A stretch of 64,000 nt of DNA from the NCBI GenBank assembly GCA_029780415.1, contig JAKOYN010000062.1, positions 18,822-82,821 on the forward strand. The letters run 5' to 3'. Positions 34,942-43,513 of this stretch are shown here, in pieces. A program made the position numbers and the translations under genes. The number at the start of each line of letters is the position of its first letter. Positions within the stretch are counted from its first letter, which is position 1. The notes under the pieces are model-generated. The model saw only the letters and a list, made by a program, of their open reading frames with translations. It was not told the DNA's origin and made no database searches. Source of the DNA: RXIX01 sp003989075. Its GTDB lineage: Bacteria; Pseudomonadota; Gammaproteobacteria; Competibacterales; Competibacteraceae.

Positions 34942-36000
34942 ATGGCTACGCTGGGGGATATTGCGACGGTCGCGGGGGCGTGCCTGCACAGGGGTGATGC
35001 GGCCACGGTGGTGTCCGGTATTGCTCCGCTGCACGGCGCGCAACCGGGCCAGATCAGTTTCCTGATCAGTAGTCGCTATCGACACCTGCTGGCGAGCACG
35101 CAGGCCAGCGCAGTGATCCTGGCCGAGGAACTTGCGGATGCATGCCCGGTGCCGGTGCTGGTGGCCGCCAATCCGCATGTGGCCTATGCCAGGGCCGCAA
35201 CCCTGTTTGAGCCGGGCTTGACGCGGTCGCCGGGTATCCATCCGAGCGCCTGGGTTAGCCCCGAGGCTGAGGTGGCCGCTGATGCCTGGATCGGCCCGCA
35301 GTGCACGGTGGAAGCGGGCGCGCAGATTGCGTCTGGGGTGCAGGTCGGTCCCAATTGCGTGATCGGTGAACAGGTGGTGCTGGGCGCCGGAACCCGGCTG
35401 GTCGCGCAGGTGACCATCTGCCATCGGGTGCGCATCGGCTGCCGGGTGCTGGTCCATCCAGGTGCGGTGATCGGCAGCGACGGCTTTGGGCTGGCGCCCG
35501 ATAGTGGGGGACGCTGGCTGAAAGTACCGCAACTGGGCAGCGTCTGGATCGGCGATGATGTCGAAATCGGCGCCAACACCACCATTGATCGCGGCGCGCT
35601 CGAGGACACGGTCATCGAGGATGGCGTCAAGCTCGATAACCAGATTCAGGTCGCGCACAATGTGCGTATTGGCGCCCACAGCGCCCTGGCCGGTTGCGTA
35701 GGCATCGCGGGCAGCGCGCACATCGGTCGTCATTGCATGATCGGCGGCGGGGTGGGCATCGCCGGCCATCTCGACATTGCTGATCGTGTGCAGGTAACCG
35801 GCATGTCGCTGGTGACCAAATCGATCAGTACGCCCGGCGCCTATTCCTCGGGACTGGCGGTCGAGCCCAACCGGCTCTGGAACCGGATCAGTGCACGTCT
35901 GCGTCGCCTGGATGAACTGTTCGAGCGCGTGGTGGCCCTGGAAAGAAAACTCCATCGAGACGATCACGAGAAATCGTCCCCTCCCGATCACAGGGTTTAA
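34942..36000 (+). CDS. lpxD: UDP-3-O-(3-hydroxyacyl)glucosamine N-acyltransferase
   Basis: Third enzyme of lipid A synthesis; transfers a hydroxyacyl chain from ACP to the glucosamine amine. The 352-residue protein has the N-terminal uridine-binding domain (about 1-100), then the left-handed beta-helix hexapeptide repeats (IHPSAWVSPEAEVAADAWIG onward), the catalytic His in VAHNVRIG, and a C-terminal helix RLRRLDELFERVVALERKL. Gap of 14 bp from skp. Confidence 0.97.
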   Translation: MATLGDIATVAGACLHRGDAATVVSGIAPLHGAQPGQISFLISSRYRHLLASTQASAVILAEELADACPVPVLVAANPHVAYARAATLFEPGLTRSPGIHPSAWVSPEAEVAADAWIGPQCTVEAGAQIASGVQVGPNCVIGEQVVLGAGTRLVAQVTICHRVRIGCRVLVHPGAVIGSDGFGLAPDSGGRWLKVPQLGSVWIGDDVEIGANTTIDRGALEDTVIEDGVKLDNQIQVAHNVRIGAHSALAGCVGIAGSAHIGRHCMIGGGVGIAGHLDIADRVQVTGMSLVTKSISTPGAYSSGLAVEPNRLWNRISARLRRLDELFERVVALERKLHRDDHEKSSPPDHRV

Positions 36001-36012
36001 AAGAAGAATCCC

Positions 36013-36453
36013 ATGGATATCCAGGACATTCTTGAATACCTGCCGCACCGTTACCCTTTTCTGCTGGTTGACCGGGTGCTGGCTATTGAACCGGGCCTGT
36101 CGCTGACCGGCCTGAAGAACGTCAGCTACAATGAACCGTTTTTTCCCGGGCATTTTCCACAGCGGCCGATTATGCCCGGTGTGCTGATCGTAGAAGCGCT
36201 GGCCCAGGCGACCGGAATCCTGGCCTTTAAGAGTGAGGGCGAGAAGCCTGATCATCGTTCGATGTATTACCTGGTGGGTGTGGACAACGCACGCTTCAAG
36301 CGGCCGGTGGTGCCGGGGGATCAACTGATCCTGGATGTGCGTCTTGATCGGATCAAGCGCGGCATCGGCAAGTTCTTTGGCGAAGCCCGGGTGGATGGCC
36401 AGCTGGTGGCTACCGCTGAACTGATGTGCGCCAAACGGGACATCGACTTGTGA
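36013..36453 (+). CDS. fabZ: 3-hydroxyacyl-ACP dehydratase FabZ
   Basis: Dehydratase of fatty acid elongation, which also competes for the hydroxyacyl-ACP used by LpxA and LpxD. The 146-residue hotdog-fold protein has the active-site His in [13 protein letters not shown] and the second catalytic motif [21 protein letters not shown]. The chosen ATG follows lpxD by 12 bp. The stop overlaps the lpxA start (GTGA). Confidence 0.97.
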   Translation: MDIQDILEYLPHRYPFLLVDRVLAIEPGLSLTGLKNVSYNEPFFPGHFPQRPIMPGVLIVEALAQATGILAFKSEGEKPDHRSMYYLVGVDNARFKRPVVPGDQLILDVRLDRIKRGIGKFFGEARVDGQLVATAELMCAKRDIDL

Positions 36454-37223
36454 TCGATCCACGGGCAGTGGTGGATCCGGCGGCCCGAGTGGCCCCGGAT
36501 GTGACGATCGGGCCGTTCTCGATTATCGGTCCGGATGTGGAAATCGGTGCGGGTACCTGGATTGGCCCGCATGTGGTGATTCAGGGGCCGACCCGCATCG
36601 GCTGCGATAACCGCATCTACCAATTCTCGTCGCTGGGCGAGATCCCGCAGGACAAGAAATACGGTGGCGAACCGACCCGGCTGGAGATCGGCGACCGCAA
36701 CACCATTCGCGAATTTGTCACCATTAATCGCGGCACGGTGCAGGACGCGGGCCTGACCCGACTCGGCGATGACAATTGGATCATGGCCTATGTCCATATC
36801 GCCCATGATTGCGTGGTCGGCAACCGGACCATCTTCGCCAATGGCGCGTCGCTGGCCGGGCATGTCCAGGTTGAGGATGATGTGGTGCTCGGCGGTTTTG
36901 CCCTGATCTACCAGTTCACCCGGCTGGGTGTACACAGCTTCTGTGGCTTTGCCTGCGGGGTGCATCACGATGTGCCGCCCTATGTCACTGTCGCCGGCTA
37001 CCGCGCCGAGCCGCATGGCATCAATGCCGAGGGTCTGCGCCGGCGCGGTTTCAGCGATGAGGCGATCCAGGCCATCCGGCGTGCCTATAAGGTACTGTAT
37101 CGCGCCAATCTGCGTCTGGAAGAAGCGCTCGACAAGGTGCGCGAGATGACCGCCGAATGTCCGCCGCTACAGGTGCTGGCTGATTTCCTCGCCGCACCGT
37201 CACGCAACGGCATCGTCCGCTAG
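36450..37223 (+). CDS. lpxA: Acyl-ACP:UDP-N-acetylglucosamine O-acyltransferase
   Basis: First enzyme of lipid A synthesis. The 257-residue protein is a trimeric left-handed beta-helix with hexapeptide repeats from [21 protein letters not shown], the catalytic His in [11 protein letters not shown] and the C-terminal helical cap [27 protein letters not shown]. The start is a GTG overlapping the fabZ stop by 4 bp, so it is translationally coupled; an ATG at 36426 in the same frame lies inside fabZ and is rejected. Confidence 0.96.
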   Translation: MIDPRAVVDPAARVAPDVTIGPFSIIGPDVEIGAGTWIGPHVVIQGPTRIGCDNRIYQFSSLGEIPQDKKYGGEPTRLEIGDRNTIREFVTINRGTVQDAGLTRLGDDNWIMAYVHIAHDCVVGNRTIFANGASLAGHVQVEDDVVLGGFALIYQFTRLGVHSFCGFACGVHHDVPPYVTVAGYRAEPHGINAEGLRRRGFSDEAIQAIRRAYKVLYRANLRLEEALDKVREMTAECPPLQVLADFLAAPSRNGIVR

Positions 37224-37244
37224 CCGGGCAGCATTTTAACCCCT

Positions 37245-38387
37245 ATGCACATCGCCCTGGTCGCCGGTGAGCTATCGGGCGATCTGCTCGGCGCCGACCT
37301 GATGGCGGCGTTGCGGGCGCATTATCCCCAGGCGCGCTTCAGTGGTATCGGCGGGCCGGGGATGATTGCTCAGGGTCTGCACAGCCTGGTGCCGCTGGAA
37401 CGATTGGCGGTGATGGGTCTGGTCGAAGTGCTGCGGCATCTGCCGGAATTGCTGCGCATCCGCCGCCAGCTGATCGACCATCTGCGCGCTGATCCACCAC
37501 AGGTTCTCATCGGCATCGACGCGCCGGATTTCAATCTGGGTGTGGAACGCTGCCTGCGCGTCCACGGCATTCCCACTGTCCACTATGTCAGTCCCTCGGT
37601 GTGGGCATGGCGGCCGTGGCGAGTGCGCAAGATTGCTCGCGCTGTCGATCTGATGCTGACTCTGTTGCCCTTCGAAGCGGCGTTTTATCAGGATCACGGC
37701 GTGCCGGTGTGTTACGTCGGACATCCGCTGGCCGACACTATTCCTGTGCACAACGATCTGCGCACGGCGCGCCGGCAACTGGATCCGGCTGTGCCGGATG
37801 ATGCGCCGATCGTCGCTCTGTTGCCAGGCAGCCGCAGTGGCGAAGTGAGCCGCCTGGCGCCCCTGTTTCTGGAGACCGCCTGCTGGCTGCAGGCACAACG
37901 GCCGGAGCTGCGTTTCCTGCTGCCGGCGGCGACACCCCGCATTTATGAGCAACTGGCGGCGCTGCAGGCCGCGCAGGCACCGTGCCTGCCGCTGACGCTG
38001 GTGCAGGGGCAGGCCCGCACGATCATGGCTGCGGCCGATGTGGTGCTGCTGGCTTCGGGGACGGCGACACTGGAAGCGATGCTGCTGAAGCGGCCGATGG
38101 TAGTGGCCTATCGGGTAGCGCCGCTGACTGCGTGGCTGGCGCGCTGTCTGCTGCGCGTCAACCACTTTGCACTGCCCAATCTGCTGGCCGGCAGTGCACG
38201 GGTGCCCGAGTTCATTCAGGGCGCGGCGACGGTGGAGAATCTGGGGCCGGCCGTGCTGCACTGGCTGGACGATGCATCGGCGGTCGCGCAACTGCGGACG
38301 CTGTTTGGCCAACTGCACCAACAGTTGCAGCGCGGCGCCAGTGAACGGGCTGCCGCAGCGATTGTTGAACTGCTTGAACGCCGCTGA
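37245..38387 (+). CDS. lpxB: Lipid A disaccharide synthase
   Basis: GT19 glycosyltransferase joining UDP-diacylglucosamine and lipid X at the inner leaflet. The 380-residue protein begins HIALVAGELSGDLLGADLMAAL, has FSGIGGPGMIAQG, YVSPSVWAWRPWRVRKIA, CYVGHPLAD and LLPGSRSGEVSRL, and the C-terminal nucleotide-sugar segment LLASGTATLEAMLLKRPMVVAYRV. It is the last gene before the cluster is interrupted by the convergent GNAT gene, whose stop is only 7 bp away. Confidence 0.97.
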   Translation: MHIALVAGELSGDLLGADLMAALRAHYPQARFSGIGGPGMIAQGLHSLVPLERLAVMGLVEVLRHLPELLRIRRQLIDHLRADPPQVLIGIDAPDFNLGVERCLRVHGIPTVHYVSPSVWAWRPWRVRKIARAVDLMLTLLPFEAAFYQDHGVPVCYVGHPLADTIPVHNDLRTARRQLDPAVPDDAPIVALLPGSRSGEVSRLAPLFLETACWLQAQRPELRFLLPAATPRIYEQLAALQAAQAPCLPLTLVQGQARTIMAAADVVLLASGTATLEAMLLKRPMVVAYRVAPLTAWLARCLLRVNHFALPNLLAGSARVPEFIQGAATVENLGPAVLHWLDDASAVAQLRTLFGQLHQQLQRGASERAAAAIVELLERR

Positions 38388-38394
38388 GAGGTTC

Positions 38395-39201
38395 CTACTG
38401 ATCAGCGGGCCAGCCGCGCCCCTGTTCATCGACGCGCACACGCAGTGATTGCGGATTTTCCCCATACAGCGCCGCACGCGTCGTGTGCTGACCGGTGGCT
38501 ATCAGGTCACGCTCGGCAATGCTCCAGCACTGCTCATCGCGAAAGATGAAGACGCCATACAGCCAGTGTTCGGACTCGTCAAATTCGGATAGGCCAATGA
38601 TGGCCCCGGTTTCATGGTGAATCTCGGCCAGTTCGGGATTATTGGCCGCAACGCGCACGATTTCATAAAACTGGAAGCGGGCCGGGTCCTGCGCTGGGCC
38701 AGTGGCAGCAAATGCGGCATGGTAAGCAACCTGGCCACGGGCTGAGCGAGGGCCGAAGGGCAGCGCCAGAAAAAATGCCGGCGGCACGTCTGCGAGTATC
38801 AGATCAGGGTCATGCCTGAAGCCGAAACGCGCGTAGAACGCAGGCTCACCCAGTACCACGCAGCCTTGCGCGCCGATTCCACGCATGCACTGCAGTCCAC
38901 GCTCAATCAGCGTCCGTCCAATGCCCTGTCTCTGATGCTCCGGAAGCACGGAAACCGGTCCGAGTCCATACCAGTCAAGCGAGCCGTCGGTGATGGTGAC
39001 GGGTGAAAAGGCAATGTGAGCGACGACCTGGCCGGCGCATTCTGCAACCAGGGAAAGCGGCAGCGCATGTGCGGCGCGCAGAGCCTGGATAATGAATTGT
39101 TCATTGTGCGCGCTATGCGGATGCTGCAGAAAAGCACGCTGCGTGACGGTGCTAATGGCGTGTTCGTCAGCTGGACATTCCGGGCGAAGGGTGATGTGCA
39201 T
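38395..39201 (-). CDS. GNAT N-acetyltransferase with a C-terminal Imm31-like domain
   Basis: A 268-residue protein in two parts. Residues 1 to about 167 are a YhbS-like GNAT fold with the acetyl-CoA loop VSVLPEHQRQGIGRTLIE (84-100) and the YhbS-type stretch GEPAFYARFGFRHDP. Residues about 175-268 are a separate beta-rich domain (FQFYEIVRVAANNPELAEIHHETGAIIGLSE, then CWSIAERDLIATG) that resembles, from memory, immunity protein family 31. The gene lies reversed inside the lpxB-rnhB-dnaE block, which is normally continuous, so it is a later insertion. Substrate unknown. The GNAT call is secure; the C-terminal call is tentative. Confidence 0.8.
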   Translation of the reverse strand: MHITLRPECPADEHAISTVTQRAFLQHPHSAHNEQFIIQALRAAHALPLSLVAECAGQVVAHIAFSPVTITDGSLDWYGLGPVSVLPEHQRQGIGRTLIERGLQCMRGIGAQGCVVLGEPAFYARFGFRHDPDLILADVPPAFFLALPFGPRSARGQVAYHAAFAATGPAQDPARFQFYEIVRVAANNPELAEIHHETGAIIGLSEFDESEHWLYGVFIFRDEQCWSIAERDLIATGQHTTRAALYGENPQSLRVRVDEQGRGWPADQ

Positions 39202-39306
39202 GGCGGTTTTTGCCGGGTATTTAAGGGGTCTGCACCGCATTGTATGCCAGAGCGGCGGGCACTATCCTGTGCGTCCCCTTTTTCTTCCCTCGGCAGGTAA
39301 GCCGCT

Positions 39307-39888
39307 ATGGCCGATTCCTTCCTGATCGCCGGTGTTGATGAAGTCGGCCGCGGCCCGTTGGCCGGTCCGGTGCTTGCCGCCGCGGTGATTCTCAACCCCG
39401 CACACCCCATCGCCGGGCTGGCGGATTCCAAGGCGCTCAGCGAAACGCGCCGCGAACGGCTGGCCGAGGACATCCGGGCGCATGCCCTGGCCTGGGCGCT
39501 GGGCCGCGCTGAAGTGGCCGAAATCGATCGCATCAACATTCTCCAGGCCACGCTGCTGGCCATGCAGCGGGCCGTGGCACAGTTGCACATCCAGCCGGTC
39601 CAGGTGCTGGTGGATGGCAACCGCTGTCCAGTCCTGCACTGTCCCTGCACTGCGATCGTGAAAGGCGATGCCACGGTACCGGCGATCAGTGCTGCATCAA
39701 TTCTGGCCAAGGTGGCGCGCGACGCTGAATTATGCGCTCTGGATCAGCGCTATCCCGAATACGGCTTTGCCCAGCACAAGGGCTATCCGACCGCCGCTCA
39801 TCGCGCCGCGCTGCAGCGTTTCGGTCCCTGCGCTGAGCATCGCCGCTCCTTCGCGCCGGTCGCCGCCGCGCTTGCCAACCGGAGCTAG
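39307..39888 (+). CDS. rnhB: Ribonuclease HII
   Basis: Endonuclease that removes ribonucleotides and RNA primers from DNA. The 193-residue protein has the DEDD active site starting with [14 protein letters not shown] (Asp and Glu), ADSKALSE, and the later VDGNRCP and [17 protein letters not shown] motifs. It restarts the canonical cluster after the GNAT insertion and is 3 bp before dnaE, so they are cotranscribed. Confidence 0.97.
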   Translation: MADSFLIAGVDEVGRGPLAGPVLAAAVILNPAHPIAGLADSKALSETRRERLAEDIRAHALAWALGRAEVAEIDRINILQATLLAMQRAVAQLHIQPVQVLVDGNRCPVLHCPCTAIVKGDATVPAISAASILAKVARDAELCALDQRYPEYGFAQHKGYPTAAHRAALQRFGPCAEHRRSFAPVAAALANRS

Positions 39889-39891
39889 AGC

Positions 39892-42800
39892 ATGTCCGCG
39901 TCGTTCGTTCATCTGCGCCTGCACACCGAATATTCTCTGGTCGATGGCCTGATTCGCATCAAGGAACTGGTCAAGCGGGTCGCTGCTGCGGGCATGCCGG
40001 CGGTGGCGGTTACCGATGTCAGTAACCTGTTCGCGCTGATCAAGTTCTACAAGGCCGCGCTCGGCGCTGGTATCAAGCCGATTGCCGGCGTCGAAGCCTG
40101 GGTACGGCGCGCCGGCGGTGAACCGGCGCGGCTGGTGCTGCTCTGCCAGGATCTGGTCGGCTATCGCAATCTGACCCGGCTGGTCAGCCGCAGCTATCTG
40201 GAAGGCCAGCAGCAGGGTCAGCCGGTGCTGGATTACGCCTGGCTGCCCGGCCACACCGCCGGCCTGATTGCCCTGTCCGGTGGCCGCGACGGTGAGATTG
40301 GCCAGGCCCTGCTCAATGAGCACCGTGAGCAGGCCGAAGCCTGGCTGGATGACTGGCGACGGCTGTTTCCGGACCGCTTCTATCTGGACGTGCAGCGCAC
40401 CGGCCGGCCCCGGGAAGAGGAGTATCTGGATGCGGTGATTGACCTGGCCGCGGCCACGGCCACGCCGGTGGTGGCCACTAACGAAGTCTGTTTCCTGCGC
40501 CGCGAGGATTTCGAAGCGCATGAGGCGCGGGTGTGCATTCATGACGGTGTGGTGCTTGATGATCCGCGCCGCCCGCGCCGCTACAGCGATCAACAGTATC
40601 TGCGCGATCCACAGGAGATGGCGGCGCTGTTCGCCGACCTGCCTGAGGCACTGGAAAACAGCGTCGAAATTGCTCGCCGCTGCAATCTGCGTCTGGAACT
40701 GGGCCAGAACGTGCTGCCCGATTTTCCAGTACCGGCCGCGATGAGCACCGAGGCCTATTTCACCGCCCAAGCCCGTGCTGGCCTGGAGCAGCGCCTGCGT
40801 CGGCTGTTCGATCCGCAGATGGCCGATTTTGCCGCGCGCCGCCAGCCCTACGATGAGCGGCTGGAGCTGGAGCTGGGCGTCATCATCCAGATGGGCTTTC
40901 CCGGCTATTTCCTGATCGTTGCCGATTTTATTCAGTGGGCGCGCGCCCACGAGGTGCCGGTAGGGCCGGGACGCGGCTCCGGCGCCGGCTCGCTGGTCGC
41001 CTATGCCTTGGGCATCACTGATCTCGATCCGCTGGCCTATGAGCTGCTGTTCGAGCGCTTCCTGAATCCCGAGCGGGTGTCGATGCCGGACTTCGATATC
41101 GACTTCTGCATGGAAGGGCGCGACCGGGTGATCGAATACGTCGCCCAGCGTTATGGGCGCGAGCGGGTATCGCAGATTGCCACTCACGGCAGCATGGCCG
41201 CCAAGGCCGTGGTGCGCGATGTCGGCCGGGTGCTGGGTCATCCCTACGGTTTTGTCGATCGCATCGCCAAGCTGATTCCCTTTGAACTGGGCATTACCCT
41301 CGACAAGGCTCTGGAGCAGGAGGCGGAGCTGCGTCGGTTGTATCAGGATGATGAGGATATCCGTACCCTGATCGATCTGGCCCGCGCTCTGGAAGGTCTG
41401 GCGCGCAATGTTGGCAAGCACGCCGGCGGCGTGGTGATCGCGCCCAGCAGCCTGACCGACTATTCGCCGCTGTATTGCGAGCCGGGCGATCCATCGGTGG
41501 TCACCCAGTTTGACAAGGACGATGTCGAGGCCGCCGGGCTGGTCAAGTTCGACTTTCTCGGCCTGCGCACCCTGACCATCATCGACTGGGCGCTACGCAC
41601 CGTGAACCGGCAGCGGGCCAGCGCGGGTGCGCCGCCGCTGGATATTGCCGCCATCGCCCTGGACGATGCGCCCACCTTCGACCTGCTCAAGCGTTACCAG
41701 ACCACGGCGGTGTTCCAGCTTGAATCCAGTGGCATGAAGGACCTGATCCGCCGCCTGCAGCCGGACTGCTTCGAGGATATGGTGGCGCTGGTGGCGCTGT
41801 TTCGCCCCGGCCCGCTGCAGTCGGGCATGGTCGATGACTTCATTGACCGCAAGCATGGCCGCGCCCGCATCGAATATCCGCATCCGGCGCTGGAAACCAT
41901 TCTCCGCCCGACCTATGGCGTGATCCTCTATCAGGAACAGGTGATGCAGATTGCCCAGGTGCTGGCCGGCTACAGTCTGGGCGGCGCCGATCTGCTGCGC
42001 CGGGCGATGGGCAAGAAGAAGCCCGAGGAGATGGCCAAGCAGCGCGATACCTTCGTCAAGGGCGCCACTGAGCGTCAGGTTGAGGCCGAAGTCGCCGCGC
42101 ATATCTTCGACCTGATGGAGAAATTCGCCGGCTACGGGTTCAATCGCAGTCACAGTGCCGCCTACGCGCTGCTGTCCTATCAAACCGCCTGGCTGAAGGC
42201 GCATTACCCGGCGGCCTTCATGGCGGCGGTGCTGTCCTCGGACATGGATAAGACCGAAAAGGTGGTGGTGTTCATTGAGGAATGCCGGCACATGCGGTTG
42301 CGCATTGCGCCGCCGGCGATCAACGACTCTGAATACCATTTCACCGTGGGTGTGCAGGGCGAGATTCGCTACGGGCTGGGCGCGATCAAGGGCGTCGGCG
42401 AGGGTGCGATTAATGCCCTGGTGCAGGAGCGCCAGCGTGGCGGACCGTATCGTGACCTGTTCGATCTATGTCAGCGCGTGGAACTGCGCAAGCTCAACCG
42501 CCGTGTGCTGGAAGCGTTGATCCGCGCGGGCGCCTTTGATGAGCTGGGTGCGAACCGGGCAACTCTGGCGGCGCAGTTGCCCGAGGCGCTGCAACTGGCC
42601 GAACAGCATTCGCGCAATGACGCCGCCGGTCAGAATGATCTGTTTGGTTTGGCGGCGAGTCTGGACAGGACGCCGGCGCGGCCGCTGCACATTGCCAAGC
42701 TGCCTGAGTGGGATGAGGATGAGCGCCTGCGCGGCGAGAAGGATACGCTGGGTGTGTACCTGAGCGGTCATCCGGTGCAGCGGGTAGCGGTTGAGCTGGA

Positions 42801-43410
42801 GGCGCTGCGTGTGACCCCGCTCAAGGCATTAGCCGAGAGCGGCGGCGTGCGGCGTGGTCAGGAGCGCGCGTTGCTGATTGCCGGGCTGGTGGTGAGCGTG
42901 CGTACCCGCAACGCTAATCGTGGTGGACGGATGGCCTTCGTGACCCTGGACGATGACGGTGGCCGTATCGAAGTCCGCCTGTTCCCGGAAGTGTACGAGC
43001 GTGACCGGGCTCTGGTGGTTGAGGATACGATTGTGTTGATGCGGGGTGTGCTGGTCTGGGATGAGTTCAATCAGACCACGCGCGTCAATGTCGAGCGGGT
43101 GCTGGATCTGGATGGGGCGCGCGCTGAGCAGGCTCGGCGTCTGGTGCTGCGGCTGAATGCAAGGCAATGCGCTGCCGGGGCATTGCGGTCACTGGCGGAG
43201 TTGTTAGCCGCGCATCGGGCTGGCGGTCGCTGTGCGGTCGAGGTTGAATACTGCGGTTCCGGGGCACGGGTGGAATTGCTGTTGGGTCCAGGCTGGCAGG
43301 TGCGGCCTGGCGAGGCTCTGCTCAAGCAGCTGCGCGAGCTGCTGGGCGTGGATGCCGTGCAATTGCGCTACGAACAGCAGGCGAGTGTGGACCGCAATAG
43401 CCTGGGTTGA
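39892..43410 (+). CDS. dnaE: DNA polymerase III alpha subunit
   Basis: Catalytic subunit of the replicative polymerase. The 1172-residue protein has an N-terminal PHP domain (FVHLRLHTEYSLVDG), the palm with GPGRGSGAGSLVAYALGITDLDPLAYELLFERFLNPERVSMPDFDIDFC (catalytic Asp pair DFDID), the fingers and HhH region (MGKKKPEEMAKQR, HSAAYALLSYQTAWLKAHYP), a beta-clamp-binding area, and the OB fold (VVSVRTRNANRGGRMAFVTLDDDGGRIEVRLFPEVY). The length is normal for the gammaproteobacterial type. The start follows rnhB by 3 bp. Confidence 0.97.
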   Translation: MSASFVHLRLHTEYSLVDGLIRIKELVKRVAAAGMPAVAVTDVSNLFALIKFYKAALGAGIKPIAGVEAWVRRAGGEPARLVLLCQDLVGYRNLTRLVSRSYLEGQQQGQPVLDYAWLPGHTAGLIALSGGRDGEIGQALLNEHREQAEAWLDDWRRLFPDRFYLDVQRTGRPREEEYLDAVIDLAAATATPVVATNEVCFLRREDFEAHEARVCIHDGVVLDDPRRPRRYSDQQYLRDPQEMAALFADLPEALENSVEIARRCNLRLELGQNVLPDFPVPAAMSTEAYFTAQARAGLEQRLRRLFDPQMADFAARRQPYDERLELELGVIIQMGFPGYFLIVADFIQWARAHEVPVGPGRGSGAGSLVAYALGITDLDPLAYELLFERFLNPERVSMPDFDIDFCMEGRDRVIEYVAQRYGRERVSQIATHGSMAAKAVVRDVGRVLGHPYGFVDRIAKLIPFELGITLDKALEQEAELRRLYQDDEDIRTLIDLARALEGLARNVGKHAGGVVIAPSSLTDYSPLYCEPGDPSVVTQFDKDDVEAAGLVKFDFLGLRTLTIIDWALRTVNRQRASAGAPPLDIAAIALDDAPTFDLLKRYQTTAVFQLESSGMKDLIRRLQPDCFEDMVALVALFRPGPLQSGMVDDFIDRKHGRARIEYPHPALETILRPTYGVILYQEQVMQIAQVLAGYSLGGADLLRRAMGKKKPEEMAKQRDTFVKGATERQVEAEVAAHIFDLMEKFAGYGFNRSHSAAYALLSYQTAWLKAHYPAAFMAAVLSSDMDKTEKVVVFIEECRHMRLRIAPPAINDSEYHFTVGVQGEIRYGLGAIKGVGEGAINALVQERQRGGPYRDLFDLCQRVELRKLNRRVLEALIRAGAFDELGANRATLAAQLPEALQLAEQHSRNDAAGQNDLFGLAASLDRTPARPLHIAKLPEWDEDERLRGEKDTLGVYLSGHPVQRVAVELEALRVTPLKALAESGGVRRGQERALLIAGLVVSVRTRNANRGGRMAFVTLDDDGGRIEVRLFPEVYERDRALVVEDTIVLMRGVLVWDEFNQTTRVNVERVLDLDGARAEQARRLVLRLNARQCAAGALRSLAELLAAHRAGGRCAVEVEYCGSGARVELLLGPGWQVRPGEALLKQLRELLGVDAVQLRYEQQASVDRNSLG

Positions 43411-43431
43411 GCGGTGAACGTGTTTTTGCCG

Positions 43432-43500
43432 TAGGGGCAGGCCCCTGTGCCTGCCCTTTCAGCGACAATGCCGCATACGGCGAACCCCTGTGCCTGCCCT
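43432..43500. repeat. GC-rich repeat with two copies of CCCCTGTGCCTGCCCT
   Basis: The 16-mer occurs at 43442-43457 and 43485-43500. The first copy forms a hairpin, GGGCAGG (43435-43441) with CCTGCCC (43450-43456). It fills the gap between convergent dnaE and phaC and may act as a bidirectional transcription end. Repeats of this wording are common in proteobacterial intergenic DNA. Confidence 0.6.
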
Positions 43501-43513
43501 GCTATCAGACATT

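Noticed and set aside
34399..36462. A 687-codon minus-strand frame across skp, lpxD and fabZ
   Set aside because: It spans three well-supported plus-strand genes and has shadow-type composition.
39730..41421. A 563-codon minus-strand frame opposite rnhB and dnaE
   Set aside because: Antisense to two certain genes and without any recognisable domain.
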